Source of the DNA: Pelagibius sp964472095
GTDB taxonomy: Bacteria > Pseudomonadota > Alphaproteobacteria > Kiloniellales > Kiloniellaceae
NCBI GenBank assembly: GCA_964472095.1
Contig: CAYYIV010000024.1
Coordinates: forward strand, 7,116 to 71,115
Length of the DNA: 64,000 bases
Reading direction: 5' to 3'
Position numbers and translations under genes: made by a program. How positions within the stretch are numbered: the first letter of the stretch is position 1; each line of letters begins with the position of its first letter. The notes below the pieces were generated by a model that had not been told where the DNA came from, searched no databases, and saw nothing but the letters and a program-made list of their open reading frames with translations. Below, one piece after another: positions 53,098-61,493 of this stretch.

Positions 53098-53523
53098 CTA
53101 GCTGCTCGACCCGTCGGTTGGGCTGGCTGCCGGTGCAGGCATCGGAGTGGGCGCGGGTACGGGCGTCGGTTCGGCTGCCGCAGCTTTTTGCATCGCTTTG
53201 CGGACGGCCGCCTTCTTGGTTGCGCGCTGCGCGGCGGCGATCTTCTTGGCGCCCGCTTTCTTGGCGGCCGGCTTTTTGGTGGCGGGCTTCTTCGCCGCAG
53301 ACTTCTTTGCCACCTTCTTCTTGGCCGCCGACTTTTTCGCGGCGGTCTTCTTCGCAGCGATCTTCTTGGCGCCCGACTTTTTGGCGGCGGTCTTTTTTGC
53401 GACCTTCTTCTTGGCGGTCTTCTTCGCGACCTTCTTCTTGGCCGCAGCCTTCTTCTTGGCGGTCTTCTTCGCAGCGATCTTCTTAGCGCCCGCCTTCTTG
53501 GCGGCAGTTCGTTTGGTTGCCAT
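53098..53523 (-). CDS. Histone H1-like lysine/alanine-rich protein (copy 2)
   Basis: This is a 141-residue protein. Residues 1-100 are AAKKxAAKK repeats like copy 1 at 16709. The tail is different: a short mixed segment (RATKKAAVRKAMQKA) then a Pro/Ala/Ser tail (PAPTPMPAPAASP). It should bind nucleic acid through charge. GGGGGAC precedes the ATG. The gene stands alone upstream of the tRNA-Asn region. Confidence 0.75.
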   Translation of the reverse strand: MATKRTAAKKAGAKKIAAKKTAKKKAAAKKKVAKKTAKKKVAKKTAAKKSGAKKIAAKKTAAKKSAAKKKVAKKSAAKKPATKKPAAKKAGAKKIAAAQRATKKAAVRKAMQKAAAAEPTPVPAPTPMPAPAASPTDGSSS

Positions 53524-53886
53524 GCAGGTCCCCCTAATTGCTCCTAGTGTCTGTCAATCGATGACGAGCGGTTGAGGCGGTATGGTTCACACGGAATTGC
53601 GGCTTCACCCCTGCGACGGACCGGAGGTCTCCCGACTCGCGTCCACAACTGAATCCGCCCCGCATCTTCAAGCAAAACGAAGCCGCTTCACAAGAGGCAA
53701 CATCATCGCGGAGCTACGAAGGTCTGCGGTTGTGGCGATCGCGTCGCACCCGGCCGCGCATCCCGCGGTCGGATCGCAAACAGCTGGGAGGGAGGGCTGC
53801 ATCGCTGCGACCACATGGGTGGCCTTGCCTTGGCGATGCAATGAAGACGGGGCCGGCCATTGCTGGCCGGCCCCGTCTTCTTGTAT
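53524..53886. other. Intergenic region between H1-like copy 2 and tRNA-Asn
   Basis: This holds the promoter region of the H1-like gene and, at 53843-53880, the strong hairpin after tRNA-Asn. Open frames here lack coding character. Confidence 0.5.
53843..53880 (-). terminator. Terminator hairpin after tRNA-Asn
   Basis: Perfect 16-bp arms (53843-53858 and 53865-53880) with loop ATTGCT lie 6 bp past the tRNA CCA end. The stem is GGCCGGCC-rich, with a CTTC tail on both strands. It likely ends the tRNA transcript. Confidence 0.7.
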
Positions 53887-53962
53887 TGGCTCCGCGGGCA
53901 GGACTCGAACCTGCGACATGGTGGTTAACAGCCACCCGCTCTACCAACTGAGCTACCGCGGA
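53887..53962 (-). tRNA. tRNA-Asn (GTT)
   Basis: The minus strand folds as a 76-nt tRNA with the CCA encoded. The acceptor stem is TCCGCGG/CCGCGGA with discriminator G. The T-arm carries GGTTCGAGTCC, and the anticodon loop CTGTTAA gives anticodon GTT (complement of 53927-53929). All arms pair well. Confidence 0.96.
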
Positions 53963-54094
53963 TCAGGGTTTGATCGGCGAGCCGGGGCGGACCCCGGCGC
54001 GACGCAGCGGGGTTATATCAAACCGCTTCAGGGCCTGCAAAGTTTTTGCGGCGCTGGGACCGCTCTTTTCCGGCTCCCTTCCGCAAGGGCCGCT

Positions 54095-54409
54095 TCAGGC
54101 GCCGGCCACCACCGCCAAGACGCACTCCGCCACCGTGAGGTAGGCGGAATTGGGCATGTGGAACCAGCGCAGAAACTCGGCCGTCGCCAGATCCCCGGCC
54201 AGCCAGTGCTCGAGGAACATCCGGCTGACCGGATGCAGGTGATCGGGCAGGCAAACGAGGATGTCCTGTCTGATGGCCCCGGACTCCGCGCGGCGGCGGG
54301 TTGCCGCCTTCCACGAAGAGTGTAGACAGCCGCCGCCACGCTGGACAGCCCCTATGGTTGTGAACAAATGTTCCTGATTTGTTCTTGACGCGGGGCGGCA
54401 CCCGGGCAT
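54095..54409 (-). CDS. Possible small protein of unknown function
   Basis: The last 60 residues look coding (IRQDILVCLPDHLHP, FLEHWLAGDLATAEFLRWFHMP, YLTVAECVLAVV), whereas the first 40 are arginine-rich and doubtful. The true start may lie inside near 54290. No motif is recognised. It stops before tRNA-Asn. Confidence 0.35.
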   Translation of the reverse strand: MPGCRPASRTNQEHLFTTIGAVQRGGGCLHSSWKAATRRRAESGAIRQDILVCLPDHLHPVSRMFLEHWLAGDLATAEFLRWFHMPNSAYLTVAECVLAVVAGA

Positions 54410-54471
54410 AGCCTCATGGCTTGCGGCGCGGTGCGCGCGGGTGCGGCCGGCTCGAAAGAGGGAGAGTGGAC

Positions 54472-54615
54472 ATGCGCGATTACGGGATCAATGGACTTCA
54501 GCCGTCACCATGGGAGCGCCTGGCCAGCGGCCTTGCGGCGTTCGGCACCTTCACCTTTTTCTTTTCGGCGGTCGGCTACGGCTGGTACAGCCTGCTGCTG
54601 GCGATGGCGCGCTGA
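54472..54615 (+). CDS. Small single-helix membrane protein
   Basis: This is a 47-residue protein, MRDYGINGLQPSPWERL then one hydrophobic helix (about 20-44, LAAFGTFTFFFSAVGYGWYSLLLAM). AGGGAGAG precedes the ATG at a good distance. It is too small for family assignment; likely an inner-membrane micro-protein. Confidence 0.5.
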   Translation: MRDYGINGLQPSPWERLASGLAAFGTFTFFFSAVGYGWYSLLLAMAR

Positions 54616-54635
54616 CCCGGCGCAGGCTTCCGCGC

Positions 54636-54655
54636 CCGCCGCAAAGCTGCGGCGG
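54636..54655. terminator. Bidirectional hairpin between small gene and tRNA-Cys
   Basis: CCGCCGCA/TGCGGCGG with loop AAGC lies 20 bp after the small plus-strand gene and 26 bp past the 3' end of the minus-strand tRNA-Cys, so it may terminate both. T-runs are absent. Confidence 0.4.
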
Positions 54656-54681
54656 TGGTGGACGGGATTCGGGGGCAGGGG

Positions 54682-54755
54682 TGGAGGCCCGGGCCGGAAT
54701 CGAACCGGCGTGCAAGGATTTGCAGTCCTCTGGATAACCACTCTCCCACCGGGCC
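54682..54755 (-). tRNA. tRNA-Cys (GCA)
   Basis: A 74-nt tRNA on the minus strand with encoded CCA. The acceptor is GGCCCGG/CCGGGCC, discriminator T. The anticodon loop CTGCAAA gives GCA (complement of 54721-54723), and the T-arm contains GGTTCGATTCC. Confidence 0.96.
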
Positions 54756-54868
54756 GTCGGTGGCGGGGCGAAGCTATACTGCCGGCTTATGCTTGGGTCA
54801 AGCTGACTGCAGGCCGGCGGGCGAGGGCTCAGCTGCGTTGTTTTCACGCGCGGAGACGCTTATAAACC

Positions 54869-54952
54869 GAGGCCGGATCAACAACGGCCTTGAGGCCGGA
54901 TCAACAACGGCCTTGAGGCCGCAGCAACAACGGCCTTGAGGCCGCAGCAACG
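54869..54952. repeat. 23-bp tandem repeat upstream of pcm
   Basis: Three full units and a partial fourth begin at 54869, 54892, 54915 and 54938. The first two units are identical; the third and fourth share a GGAT-to-GCAG change. Each holds GGCCTTGAGGCC across unit junctions, which can fold into small hairpins. The array ends 16 bp before the pcm ATG. Confidence 0.85.
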
Positions 54953-54968
54953 CGGAACGGTTGTCGGA

Positions 54969-55625
54969 ATGACGGACTTTGCAGCAGCGCGGCTCAACAT
55001 GGTGGAGAGCCAGATCCGCACCAACAAGGTGACGGATCCGCGGATCGTCGCGGCCTTCGAGGCGACGGCGCGGGAAGCTTTCGTCGGCGAGGGCAAGCGC
55101 GGCATCGCCTACATCGACGAAGACCTCGAAGTGGCGCCCGGCCGCTATCTGTTGGAGCCCATGGTGCTGGCGCGCCTGCTGCAGGTGGCGGCGCCCCAGG
55201 CCACCGACATGGCGCTCGATATCGGCTGCGCCACCGGATATTCGACCGCGGTGCTGGCCCAACTGGTGCAGACCGTGGTCGGCCTGGAGTGCGACCGCGG
55301 CCTGATGGACCTCGCCAACCGGACGCTCAATGGCCTCGACGTGGACAATGCCGTGGTGGTCGAGGGTACGCTCAGCGCCGGCTACCAAAAGCAGGCGCCC
55401 TATGACGTGATCGTTTTCCAGGGCGCGGTCTCGGAGGTGCCGGAGGCGATCAAGCGCCAGCTTGCGGACGGCGGGCGACTGACTGTCGTGGTGGTCGACG
55501 CGATGGGCATCGGTCGGGGCACCCTGATCCAGCGCGCCGGAGACAGCTTTTCCACGCGCGCACTGTTCGACGCGTCGACGCCGCTGTTGCCGGGTTTGGC
55601 GCGGGAAGCGGGCTTCGTCTTCTAG
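54969..55625 (+). CDS. pcm: Protein-L-isoaspartate O-methyltransferase family protein
   Basis: This is a SAM-dependent methyltransferase of the PCMT family, 218 residues. Motif I is ALDIGCATGYSTAVLA near residue 78. The N-terminal MVESQIRTNKVTDPRIVAAF is typical of the alphaproteobacterial form that precedes tolC. The active-site region is degenerate relative to E. coli Pcm, so repair activity is uncertain. The longer frame to 54936 runs into the repeat array, hence ATG 54969. Confidence 0.88.
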   Translation: MTDFAAARLNMVESQIRTNKVTDPRIVAAFEATAREAFVGEGKRGIAYIDEDLEVAPGRYLLEPMVLARLLQVAAPQATDMALDIGCATGYSTAVLAQLVQTVVGLECDRGLMDLANRTLNGLDVDNAVVVEGTLSAGYQKQAPYDVIVFQGAVSEVPEAIKRQLADGGRLTVVVVDAMGIGRGTLIQRAGDSFSTRALFDASTPLLPGLAREAGFVF

Positions 55626-55752
55626 CCTGGCGCCGGCTTGCACTTGAAGTTGCTGGCCGCCTTGCTCAGATACGATCTCAGATATGATGACGGGGGGGAC
55701 CGTTCTCACGCCAAAGGGCCGGTCTTTTTCATAGAACGGGGATAGCGGACGG

Positions 55753-57141
55753 ATGCGATCGATGACAGGCGTGCGGCAGGCGAGCCTGCTGGCGGGTTCC
55801 CTGGCCGTGATGGCGGGTCTTTGCGGTGGCCTGCCAGCGGCGGCTCAGACCCTGGATGAGGCGCTGGTTCAGACCTACCAGTCGAACCCGACCCTCAGCG
55901 CCGCACGGGCGCAGCTGCGGGCGACCAACGAGCGGGTGCCCCAGGCTCTCTCCGGCTGGCGGCCGACGCTGGAAGCCCAGGGCTCCGGCGGCAAGGCCTA
56001 TGACGACGACATCCGGCCGACCAGCGACGGCGACGGCCGCAGCCCCGCCGGCGCCGACCTGACTTTGACCCAGCCGATCTACCGCGGCGGCCGCACCATT
56101 GCCGGCACCGATCGGGCCGAGAACGAGGTGCTCGCCCAGCGCTCGCGCCTGGCAGTGACCGAGCAGGACGTGCTGCTGAGCGCGGTGACGGCCTACGCGG
56201 ATGTCTGGCGCGACCAGTCGGTGCTCGAGCTCAACATCAACAACGAGCAGGTACTGTCCCGCCAGCTGGAGGCGACCCAGGACCGTTTCGATGTCGGCGA
56301 ACTGACGCGCACCGACGTCGCCCAGTCGGAAAGCCGCCTGTCGAGCGCCACCGCCGATCGTATCGGCGCCCAGGGCAACCTTTCCTCCAGCCGTGCGACC
56401 TTCGAGAACGTGATCGGTGTCTATCCCGGCACTCTGGAGCAGCCGTCGCTGCCGGGCGGCCTGCTGGCGAGCCAGGAGGCCATCGTCGACATCGCCGAGG
56501 CGGCGAATCCCTTGGTGCTCGCTGCCAACTACGACGAACTGGCCGCCCTGCGCAGCGTGCGCGAAGTGGAGGGCGAACTGCTGCCGTCCGTCGAGCTGCA
56601 GGGCTCGCTCGGCTACCAGCATGAGCGCTCGTCGCGCAGCAGCGAGGGCAGTACTGCCGAGGTGCTTGCCGTGGTGCGGGTGCCGCTCTACCAGCAGGGC
56701 GCGGTATCGAGCCGTGTGCGCGAGGCCAAGCAGGTCGCCAGCCAGCGCCGCCTTGATGTGCGTCAGGCCCTGCGGCGGGCGCGCGAAGACGCCATCTCCG
56801 GTTGGGAGCGGTTGCTCACCGCCCGCGCCCAGATCGCCTCGCTGCAGCAGAGCGTGCGCGCCAGCGAGATCGCCCTGGAGGGTGTACGCCAGGAGAACGC
56901 CGTCGGCGCACGTACGGTGCTCGACGTGCTCGATGCCGAGCAGGAACTGCTGGATGCCCAGGTCGGCCTGGTGAGCGCCCAGCGCGATGAGATCGTGGCC
57001 AGCTACCAGGTGCTTACCGCCGTCGGCCGCATGACCGCGGCGGATCTCGGCCTCGCCACAGCAGTCTACGATCCGGAAGCGGACTATCGCGCGGTGCGCG
57101 AGAAGTGGTTTGGGCTCGATGCGCCCGGCACCGAGGATTAG
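55753..57141 (+). CDS. tolC: TolC family outer-membrane channel protein
   Basis: This is an outer-membrane/periplasmic tunnel for type I secretion and drug efflux. It has 462 residues and a signal peptide to about residue 31 (LPAAAQ). The two OEP repeats begin TLDEALVQTYQSNPTL and around ANPLVLAANYDELAALRSV, and the stretch GARTVLDVLDAEQELLDAQ near 380 is diagnostic. It follows pcm in the usual alphaproteobacterial order. Confidence 0.93.
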   Translation: MRSMTGVRQASLLAGSLAVMAGLCGGLPAAAQTLDEALVQTYQSNPTLSAARAQLRATNERVPQALSGWRPTLEAQGSGGKAYDDDIRPTSDGDGRSPAGADLTLTQPIYRGGRTIAGTDRAENEVLAQRSRLAVTEQDVLLSAVTAYADVWRDQSVLELNINNEQVLSRQLEATQDRFDVGELTRTDVAQSESRLSSATADRIGAQGNLSSSRATFENVIGVYPGTLEQPSLPGGLLASQEAIVDIAEAANPLVLAANYDELAALRSVREVEGELLPSVELQGSLGYQHERSSRSSEGSTAEVLAVVRVPLYQQGAVSSRVREAKQVASQRRLDVRQALRRAREDAISGWERLLTARAQIASLQQSVRASEIALEGVRQENAVGARTVLDVLDAEQELLDAQVGLVSAQRDEIVASYQVLTAVGRMTAADLGLATAVYDPEADYRAVREKWFGLDAPGTED

Positions 57142-57277
57142 ATCGGATCGCGGTCAGACGGAACCACTCGGTGGTTCCGTCTGACCGCGTGAATCCGATC
57201 TCATTCAAACGGGTAGAGCAGATTCACACGGTCGATGGATCGCCGAAGGCGATTCCATCCGACCGTGATCTGCTCTA
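57141..57277. repeat. Two large hairpins after tolC
   Basis: Hairpin 1: perfect 19-bp arms (57149-57167, 57171-57189) with loop TCG, extended by GATCGGAT/ATCCGATC. Hairpin 2: TAGAGCAGAT/ATCTGCTCTA with inner CACGGTCG/CGACCGTG (about 57214-57277). Hairpin 1 may terminate tolC. Their form is that of dispersed palindromic repeats. Confidence 0.75.
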
Positions 57278-57455
57278 GCAGGCTGCTGAAAAAGTCCTCG
57301 CAACAGTGTTGTCCTCGTACTTCGAGACGCTCGCTAGCGCTCGCTCCTCAGCATGAGGACAACATATCAATCTCTTACCTCATCCTGAGGAGGCGCGTCA
57401 GCGCCGTCTCGAAGGATGCGCCACAGGTCCGAATGACTTTTTCAGCAGCCTGCTA
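57276..57455. mobile_element. 180-bp MITE-like element with 21-bp terminal inverted repeats
   Basis: The ends are perfect inverted repeats: TAGCAGGCTGCTGAAAAAGTC at 57276-57296 and its complement at 57435-57455. Inside are two CTTCGAGACG-type palindromes: 57308-57363 (arms GTTGTCCTC/GAGGACAAC) and 57379-57419. No coding capacity. No clear target-site duplication was recognised; a transposase source is not in the window. Confidence 0.75.
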
Positions 57456-57589
57456 GCGGCTGCTTTAGCTTGTTTGGTTAACAGAAAATTTCCGCTTTCC
57501 GGCTATCCAGTGCTACAAGACCCTGCAGATGACGGACCGTTCCGTCTGGTCGGGACCTGGATTTTTGGGGCCGCAGTGGCCGGAGTGGC

Positions 57590-58495
57590 ATGAGCAGCAA
57601 GCCGGAAGCACAGAACGAACCGACGATGGAGGAGATTCTCGCCTCCATCCGGCGGATTATTTCTGAAGACGAGCCGCAGGACGCAAAGCCCGCGGAAGCC
57701 GCGCCGTCGGCGCCGTCAGCGCCGCCGGTCGTCAAGGCGAAGCCGGCAGTCGCCGCTGCGCCGGCCGCGGTCGCCGCGCCGCCGCAACCGGCGGCAAGCG
57801 TGCGGGGCGCCGACAACATCCTCGATCTGACCCGGATGGTGACCGAGGACGGCAGTATCGTCGACCTCGAGGCGGTGAACGCGCCGGAAGAGGCCGCCGA
57901 AGCCGAAGCCGCCGCTGAGGTGCCGGAGCCGCCGGCCGAGGAAGCGCCCGACATGGCTGCGGAAGTCGAGCCGGAGCCCGAGGCCGCCGAGGCGCCCGAG
58001 GTGCCTGAGGTCGAAGACGCCGCCGTGGCAGAACCCGTCGCCGAAGAGCCGGCGGCGGAAGAGGCAGCGCAGGACGCGGCCGAGGACGCGGTCGAGGACA
58101 GCGCCGCGGACGCCCCTGAAGAAGCCGCTCCCGCCGAAGCGGCGCCCGAAGAAGAGGCGCCCGAAGAAGAGGCGCCCGAAGAAGAGGCGCCCGAGGAAGA
58201 GGCGCCAGCCGCTGCGTCGCTGGTGCCGGCCCCGGTCGGCGAGGAAAGCGAATTTGTTTCCGCGGCGACCGCCGTGGAAGCCACGGCCTCCCTGGCCGCG
58301 GTCACCAAGGCCGCGATGGCCAACCGCCAGAGCGATGCCGTCGCCATCGGCGGCGGACGCAGCCTCGAGGACCTGGTGCGCCAGTCCCTGGCCCCGGAAC
58401 TGAAGGGCTGGCTGGATGAGAATCTCCCCGACTTGGTGGAACGCATCGTTCGCGAGGAGATTCGCAAGATGGTACGCCGCGCCGAAGACCAGTAG
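57590..58495 (+). CDS. popZ: PopZ-like polar organising protein (DUF2497)
   Basis: This is a 301-residue protein with the PopZ layout. The N-terminal helix is MEEILASIRRIISED (13-27), then a long acidic, proline/alanine/glutamate-rich disordered region (about 30-215). A conserved C-terminus follows: SLEDLVRQSLAPELKGWLDENLPDLVERIVREEI (about 262-296). PopZ forms a polar matrix anchoring the chromosome origin in Caulobacter. The linker holds four PEEEA repeats. It precedes valS, the usual order. Confidence 0.9.
   Translation: MSSKPEAQNEPTMEEILASIRRIISEDEPQDAKPAEAAPSAPSAPPVVKAKPAVAAAPAAVAAPPQPAASVRGADNILDLTRMVTEDGSIVDLEAVNAPEEAAEAEAAAEVPEPPAEEAPDMAAEVEPEPEAAEAPEVPEVEDAAVAEPVAEEPAAEEAAQDAAEDAVEDSAADAPEEAAPAEAAPEEEAPEEEAPEEEAPEEEAPAAASLVPAPVGEESEFVSAATAVEATASLAAVTKAAMANRQSDAVAIGGGRSLEDLVRQSLAPELKGWLDENLPDLVERIVREEIRKMVRRAEDQ
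58142..58201 (+). repeat. 15-bp tandem repeat inside popZ
   Basis: Four head-to-tail 15-bp units encode APEEE. The first three are identical and the fourth has one A-to-G change. It keeps the frame, so unit number can vary without breaking the protein. Confidence 0.9.
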
Positions 58496-58794
58496 GCAAA
58501 TTATTTCAGCTAAGACAGTATATTAGGCGGCGTTGCTCAGATTGCACTTCCGCTTCGATCGTCATGCTCGGACTTGACCCGGGCATCCCTTCCTCCGCTT
58601 CTTCGCTGCGGCTCGGTGGACCCTCTGCTCACGGCCGAGGGTGACGACGGAGAGGATGCCCCGCCACAGCCATCTCCCCGCTGCAATCACGCCACCGCCC
58701 GCGGTATGGCGCTACGGCCTTTCGTCTGCTAGACCCCTGCGCTGACGCGCGCTCGCGCGCGACCCAAAGCGACAGATCAAGAGGATCGCCAGCG
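58496..58794. repeat. Intergenic region with dispersed palindromic sequence before valS
   Basis: The stretch 58558-58660 contains GTCATGCTCGGACTTGACCC and a later inverted GCCGAGGGTGACGAC, resembling dispersed intergenic repeats frequent in alphaproteobacteria. No gene is seen. The rest should carry the valS promoter, and a GCGCGC-rich run lies at 58745-58762. Confidence 0.45.
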
Positions 58795-61476
58795 ATGCTG
58801 GATAAGACCTATCGGCCCGACGAGGTCGAGGATCGGCAGTATTCCCGTTGGGAGGCCGCGGACGCCTTCTCGGCGAAGCTCGACGCCACCAAGGAACCCT
58901 TCACCATCATGATCCCGCCGCCCAACGTCACGGGCAGCCTGCACATGGGTCATGCCCTCAACAACACCCTCCAGGACATCCTGGTGCGCTACCAGCGCAT
59001 GCAGGGCAAGGACGTGCTGTGGCAGCCGGGCACCGACCACGCCGGCATCGCCACCCAGATGGTGGTGGAGCGCCAGCTCGCCGGCGAGGGCATCGAGCTC
59101 GACCGTGGCATGCCGCTGGCCCCGGGCAACTCCCGCAAGATCGGCCGCGAAGAGTTCATCGAGCGGGTTTGGGCGTGGCGGGAGGAGTCCGGCGGCACCA
59201 TCCTGAAGCAGCTGCGCCGCCTCGGCGCCTCCTGTGACTGGCAGCGTGAGCGCTTCACCATGGACGAGGGACTTTCCAAGGCGGTGCTGAAGGTCTTCGT
59301 CCAGCTCTACCGCGAGAAGCTGATCTATCGCGACAAGCGCCTGGTGAACTGGGACCCGCGCTTCCATACGGCGATCTCCGACCTGGAGGTGGAGCAGCAG
59401 GAGGTGAACGGCCACCTCTGGCACTTCCGCTATCCCATCGAGGGCGAGGAAGGCCGCTTCATCACGGTGGCGACGACGCGCCCGGAGACCATGCTGGGCG
59501 ACACCGCGGTGGCGGTGCATCCGGAAGACGCGCGTTACAAGGATCTCGTTGGCAAGCATGCGATCCTGCCGCTGGTTGGCCGCCGCATCCCCATCGTGGC
59601 CGACGACTACGCCGACCCCGAGCAGGGCTCCGGCGCGGTGAAGATCACCCCGGCGCACGACTTCAACGACTTCGAAGTCGGCAAGCGCCACGACCTGGAG
59701 ATGATCAACGTCTTCGACCGCGATGCGCACCTGAACGACGCGGTGCCGGAGGCCTACCGCGGCCTCGACCGCTTCGAGGCGCGCAAGAAGGTGGTTGCCG
59801 ATATCGAGGCGCTCGGCCTCCTGGAGAAGATCGACCCGCACAAGCACATGGTGCCGCACGGCGACCGCTCCGGCGTGCCGATCGAGCCCTACCTGACCGA
59901 TCAGTGGTACGTCGACGCGGCGACCCTGGCCAAGCCGGCCATCGAGGCGGTGGAGCAGGGCCGCACCGTCTTCGTGCCGAAGCAGTGGGAGAAGACCTAT
60001 TACGAATGGATGCGCAACATCCAGCCCTGGTGCATCTCGCGCCAGCTGTGGTGGGGCCACCAGGTGCCGGCGTGGTACGGGCCGGACGGCGAGATTTTCG
60101 TCGCCCACGATGCGGGCGAGGCGGCCGCGCTGGCTGCGGACCACTACGGCAAGGCGGTCGCGCTGACCCGCGACCCCGACGTGCTGGATACCTGGTTCTC
60201 TTCGGCGCTGTGGCCGTTCTCGACGCTCGGCTGGCCGGAGGAGACGGAAGCGCTGAAACGCTACTACCCGGGCGACGTGCTGGTCACCGCCTTCGACATC
60301 ATCTTCTTCTGGGTCTCCCGCATGATGATGATGGGCCTGCACTTCATGCCGCGCGAGCCGTTCCACACGATCTACATCCACGGCATCGTCCGAGACGCCA
60401 AAGGGCAGAAGATGTCGAAGTCCAAAGGCAACGTGGTCGACCCCATGTCGCTGATCGAGGAATTCGGGTCCGATGCACTGCGTTTCACCATGGCGGCGCT
60501 GGCCACTCCCGGCGGCGATGTGAAGCCGTCGAACGAGCGTATCGCTGGCTACCGCAACTTCTGCACCAAGATCTGGAACGCGGCGCGCTTCTGCGAGATG
60601 AACGAGTGCCGCTACGGATCCGGCTTCGATCCTGCCGCCAACGAGCAGCGGGTCAATCGCTGGATCGTCAGCCAGCTGGCCCAGCTCGAGCCCAAGGTGC
60701 GCCGCGCCATCGAGGACTACCGCTTCAACGAGGCGGCCCAGGCGCTCTACCAGTTCGTCTGGAATACCTACTGCGACTGGTACCTGGAGTTCGCCAAGCC
60801 GCTGCTGCAGGGCGACGCCGATGCGGCCCAGGCGGAGACCCGCGCGACGGCGCTCTGGGTGCTGCACAGGGCGCTGTTCCTGCTGCACCCGATCATGCCG
60901 TTCCTCACCGAGGAACTCTGGCAGCAGACGGGCAAGGGCGACTCGGAACTGATGATCACCTCGGCCTGGCCCGCCTTCGATGCCGGCCTCATCGATGCCG
61001 AGGCAGACGCCACGCTCGGCTGGGTGGTGCGCCTGATCGGCCAGATCCGCGCCGTGCGCTCCGAGATGAACGTGCCGCCGGGCGCGCGAATCGCCCTCCT
61101 CGTGAACGACGCTTCCGCCGGGACCAAGGCACGCATCGCCGACCACGAGGCGCTGATCAGGACCCTGGCGCGGGTCGAGGCCATCGCCTTCGACCAGGCG
61201 GTGCCGAAGGGCTCGGTGCAGGACGTGCTCGACGAGTGCTCGCTGGTGCTGCCGCTGGCAGAGGTCATCGACCTCGCCCAGGAGCGCCAGCGCCTGCAGA
61301 AGGAAGTGGATAAGCTGAAGGGCGAGATCGTGAAGCTCGACAAGAAGCTGTCCAACGAGCAGTTCCTCGCCAAGGCCCCGGAAGAGGTGGTGGTGGAGCA
61401 GCGCGAGCGCCTCGCCGACAGCCAGCAGACCATGTCGAAGCTGCAGACGGCCCTCGAGCGCCTGGCCTCTGCATAA
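58795..61476 (+). CDS. valS: Valyl-tRNA synthetase
   Basis: This class I synthetase charges tRNA-Val. It has 893 residues with PPPNVTGSLHMGH (HIGH motif 50-53), an editing CP1 domain in the region 190-340 (TTRPETMLGDTAVAVHP) and KMSKS at 539-543. A C-terminal coiled coil starts near 825 (LAQERQRLQKEVDKL). Length is normal. ATG 58795 is the first in-frame start near GATCGCCAGCG; upstream repeats separate it from popZ. Confidence 0.97.
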   Translation: MLDKTYRPDEVEDRQYSRWEAADAFSAKLDATKEPFTIMIPPPNVTGSLHMGHALNNTLQDILVRYQRMQGKDVLWQPGTDHAGIATQMVVERQLAGEGIELDRGMPLAPGNSRKIGREEFIERVWAWREESGGTILKQLRRLGASCDWQRERFTMDEGLSKAVLKVFVQLYREKLIYRDKRLVNWDPRFHTAISDLEVEQQEVNGHLWHFRYPIEGEEGRFITVATTRPETMLGDTAVAVHPEDARYKDLVGKHAILPLVGRRIPIVADDYADPEQGSGAVKITPAHDFNDFEVGKRHDLEMINVFDRDAHLNDAVPEAYRGLDRFEARKKVVADIEALGLLEKIDPHKHMVPHGDRSGVPIEPYLTDQWYVDAATLAKPAIEAVEQGRTVFVPKQWEKTYYEWMRNIQPWCISRQLWWGHQVPAWYGPDGEIFVAHDAGEAAALAADHYGKAVALTRDPDVLDTWFSSALWPFSTLGWPEETEALKRYYPGDVLVTAFDIIFFWVSRMMMMGLHFMPREPFHTIYIHGIVRDAKGQKMSKSKGNVVDPMSLIEEFGSDALRFTMAALATPGGDVKPSNERIAGYRNFCTKIWNAARFCEMNECRYGSGFDPAANEQRVNRWIVSQLAQLEPKVRRAIEDYRFNEAAQALYQFVWNTYCDWYLEFAKPLLQGDADAAQAETRATALWVLHRALFLLHPIMPFLTEELWQQTGKGDSELMITSAWPAFDAGLIDAEADATLGWVVRLIGQIRAVRSEMNVPPGARIALLVNDASAGTKARIADHEALIRTLARVEAIAFDQAVPKGSVQDVLDECSLVLPLAEVIDLAQERQRLQKEVDKLKGEIVKLDKKLSNEQFLAKAPEEVVVEQRERLADSQQTMSKLQTALERLASA

Positions 61477-61493
61477 CCCGGTGGGGTGATGCT

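Noticed and set aside
53582..54325. 247-codon plus-strand open frame over the tRNA-Asn gene
   Set aside because: It runs through the tRNA and its hairpin and has no coding character.
54869..54952. CRISPR-like array before pcm
   Set aside because: The units are contiguous with no spacers, so it is a simple tandem repeat.
57276..57455. CRISPR array or full insertion sequence
   Set aside because: There are no regularly spaced direct repeats and no room for a transposase; terminal inverted repeats fit a MITE-like unit.
58777..61146. 789-codon minus-strand open frame
   Set aside because: It is antisense to valS and reads as a low-complexity shadow.
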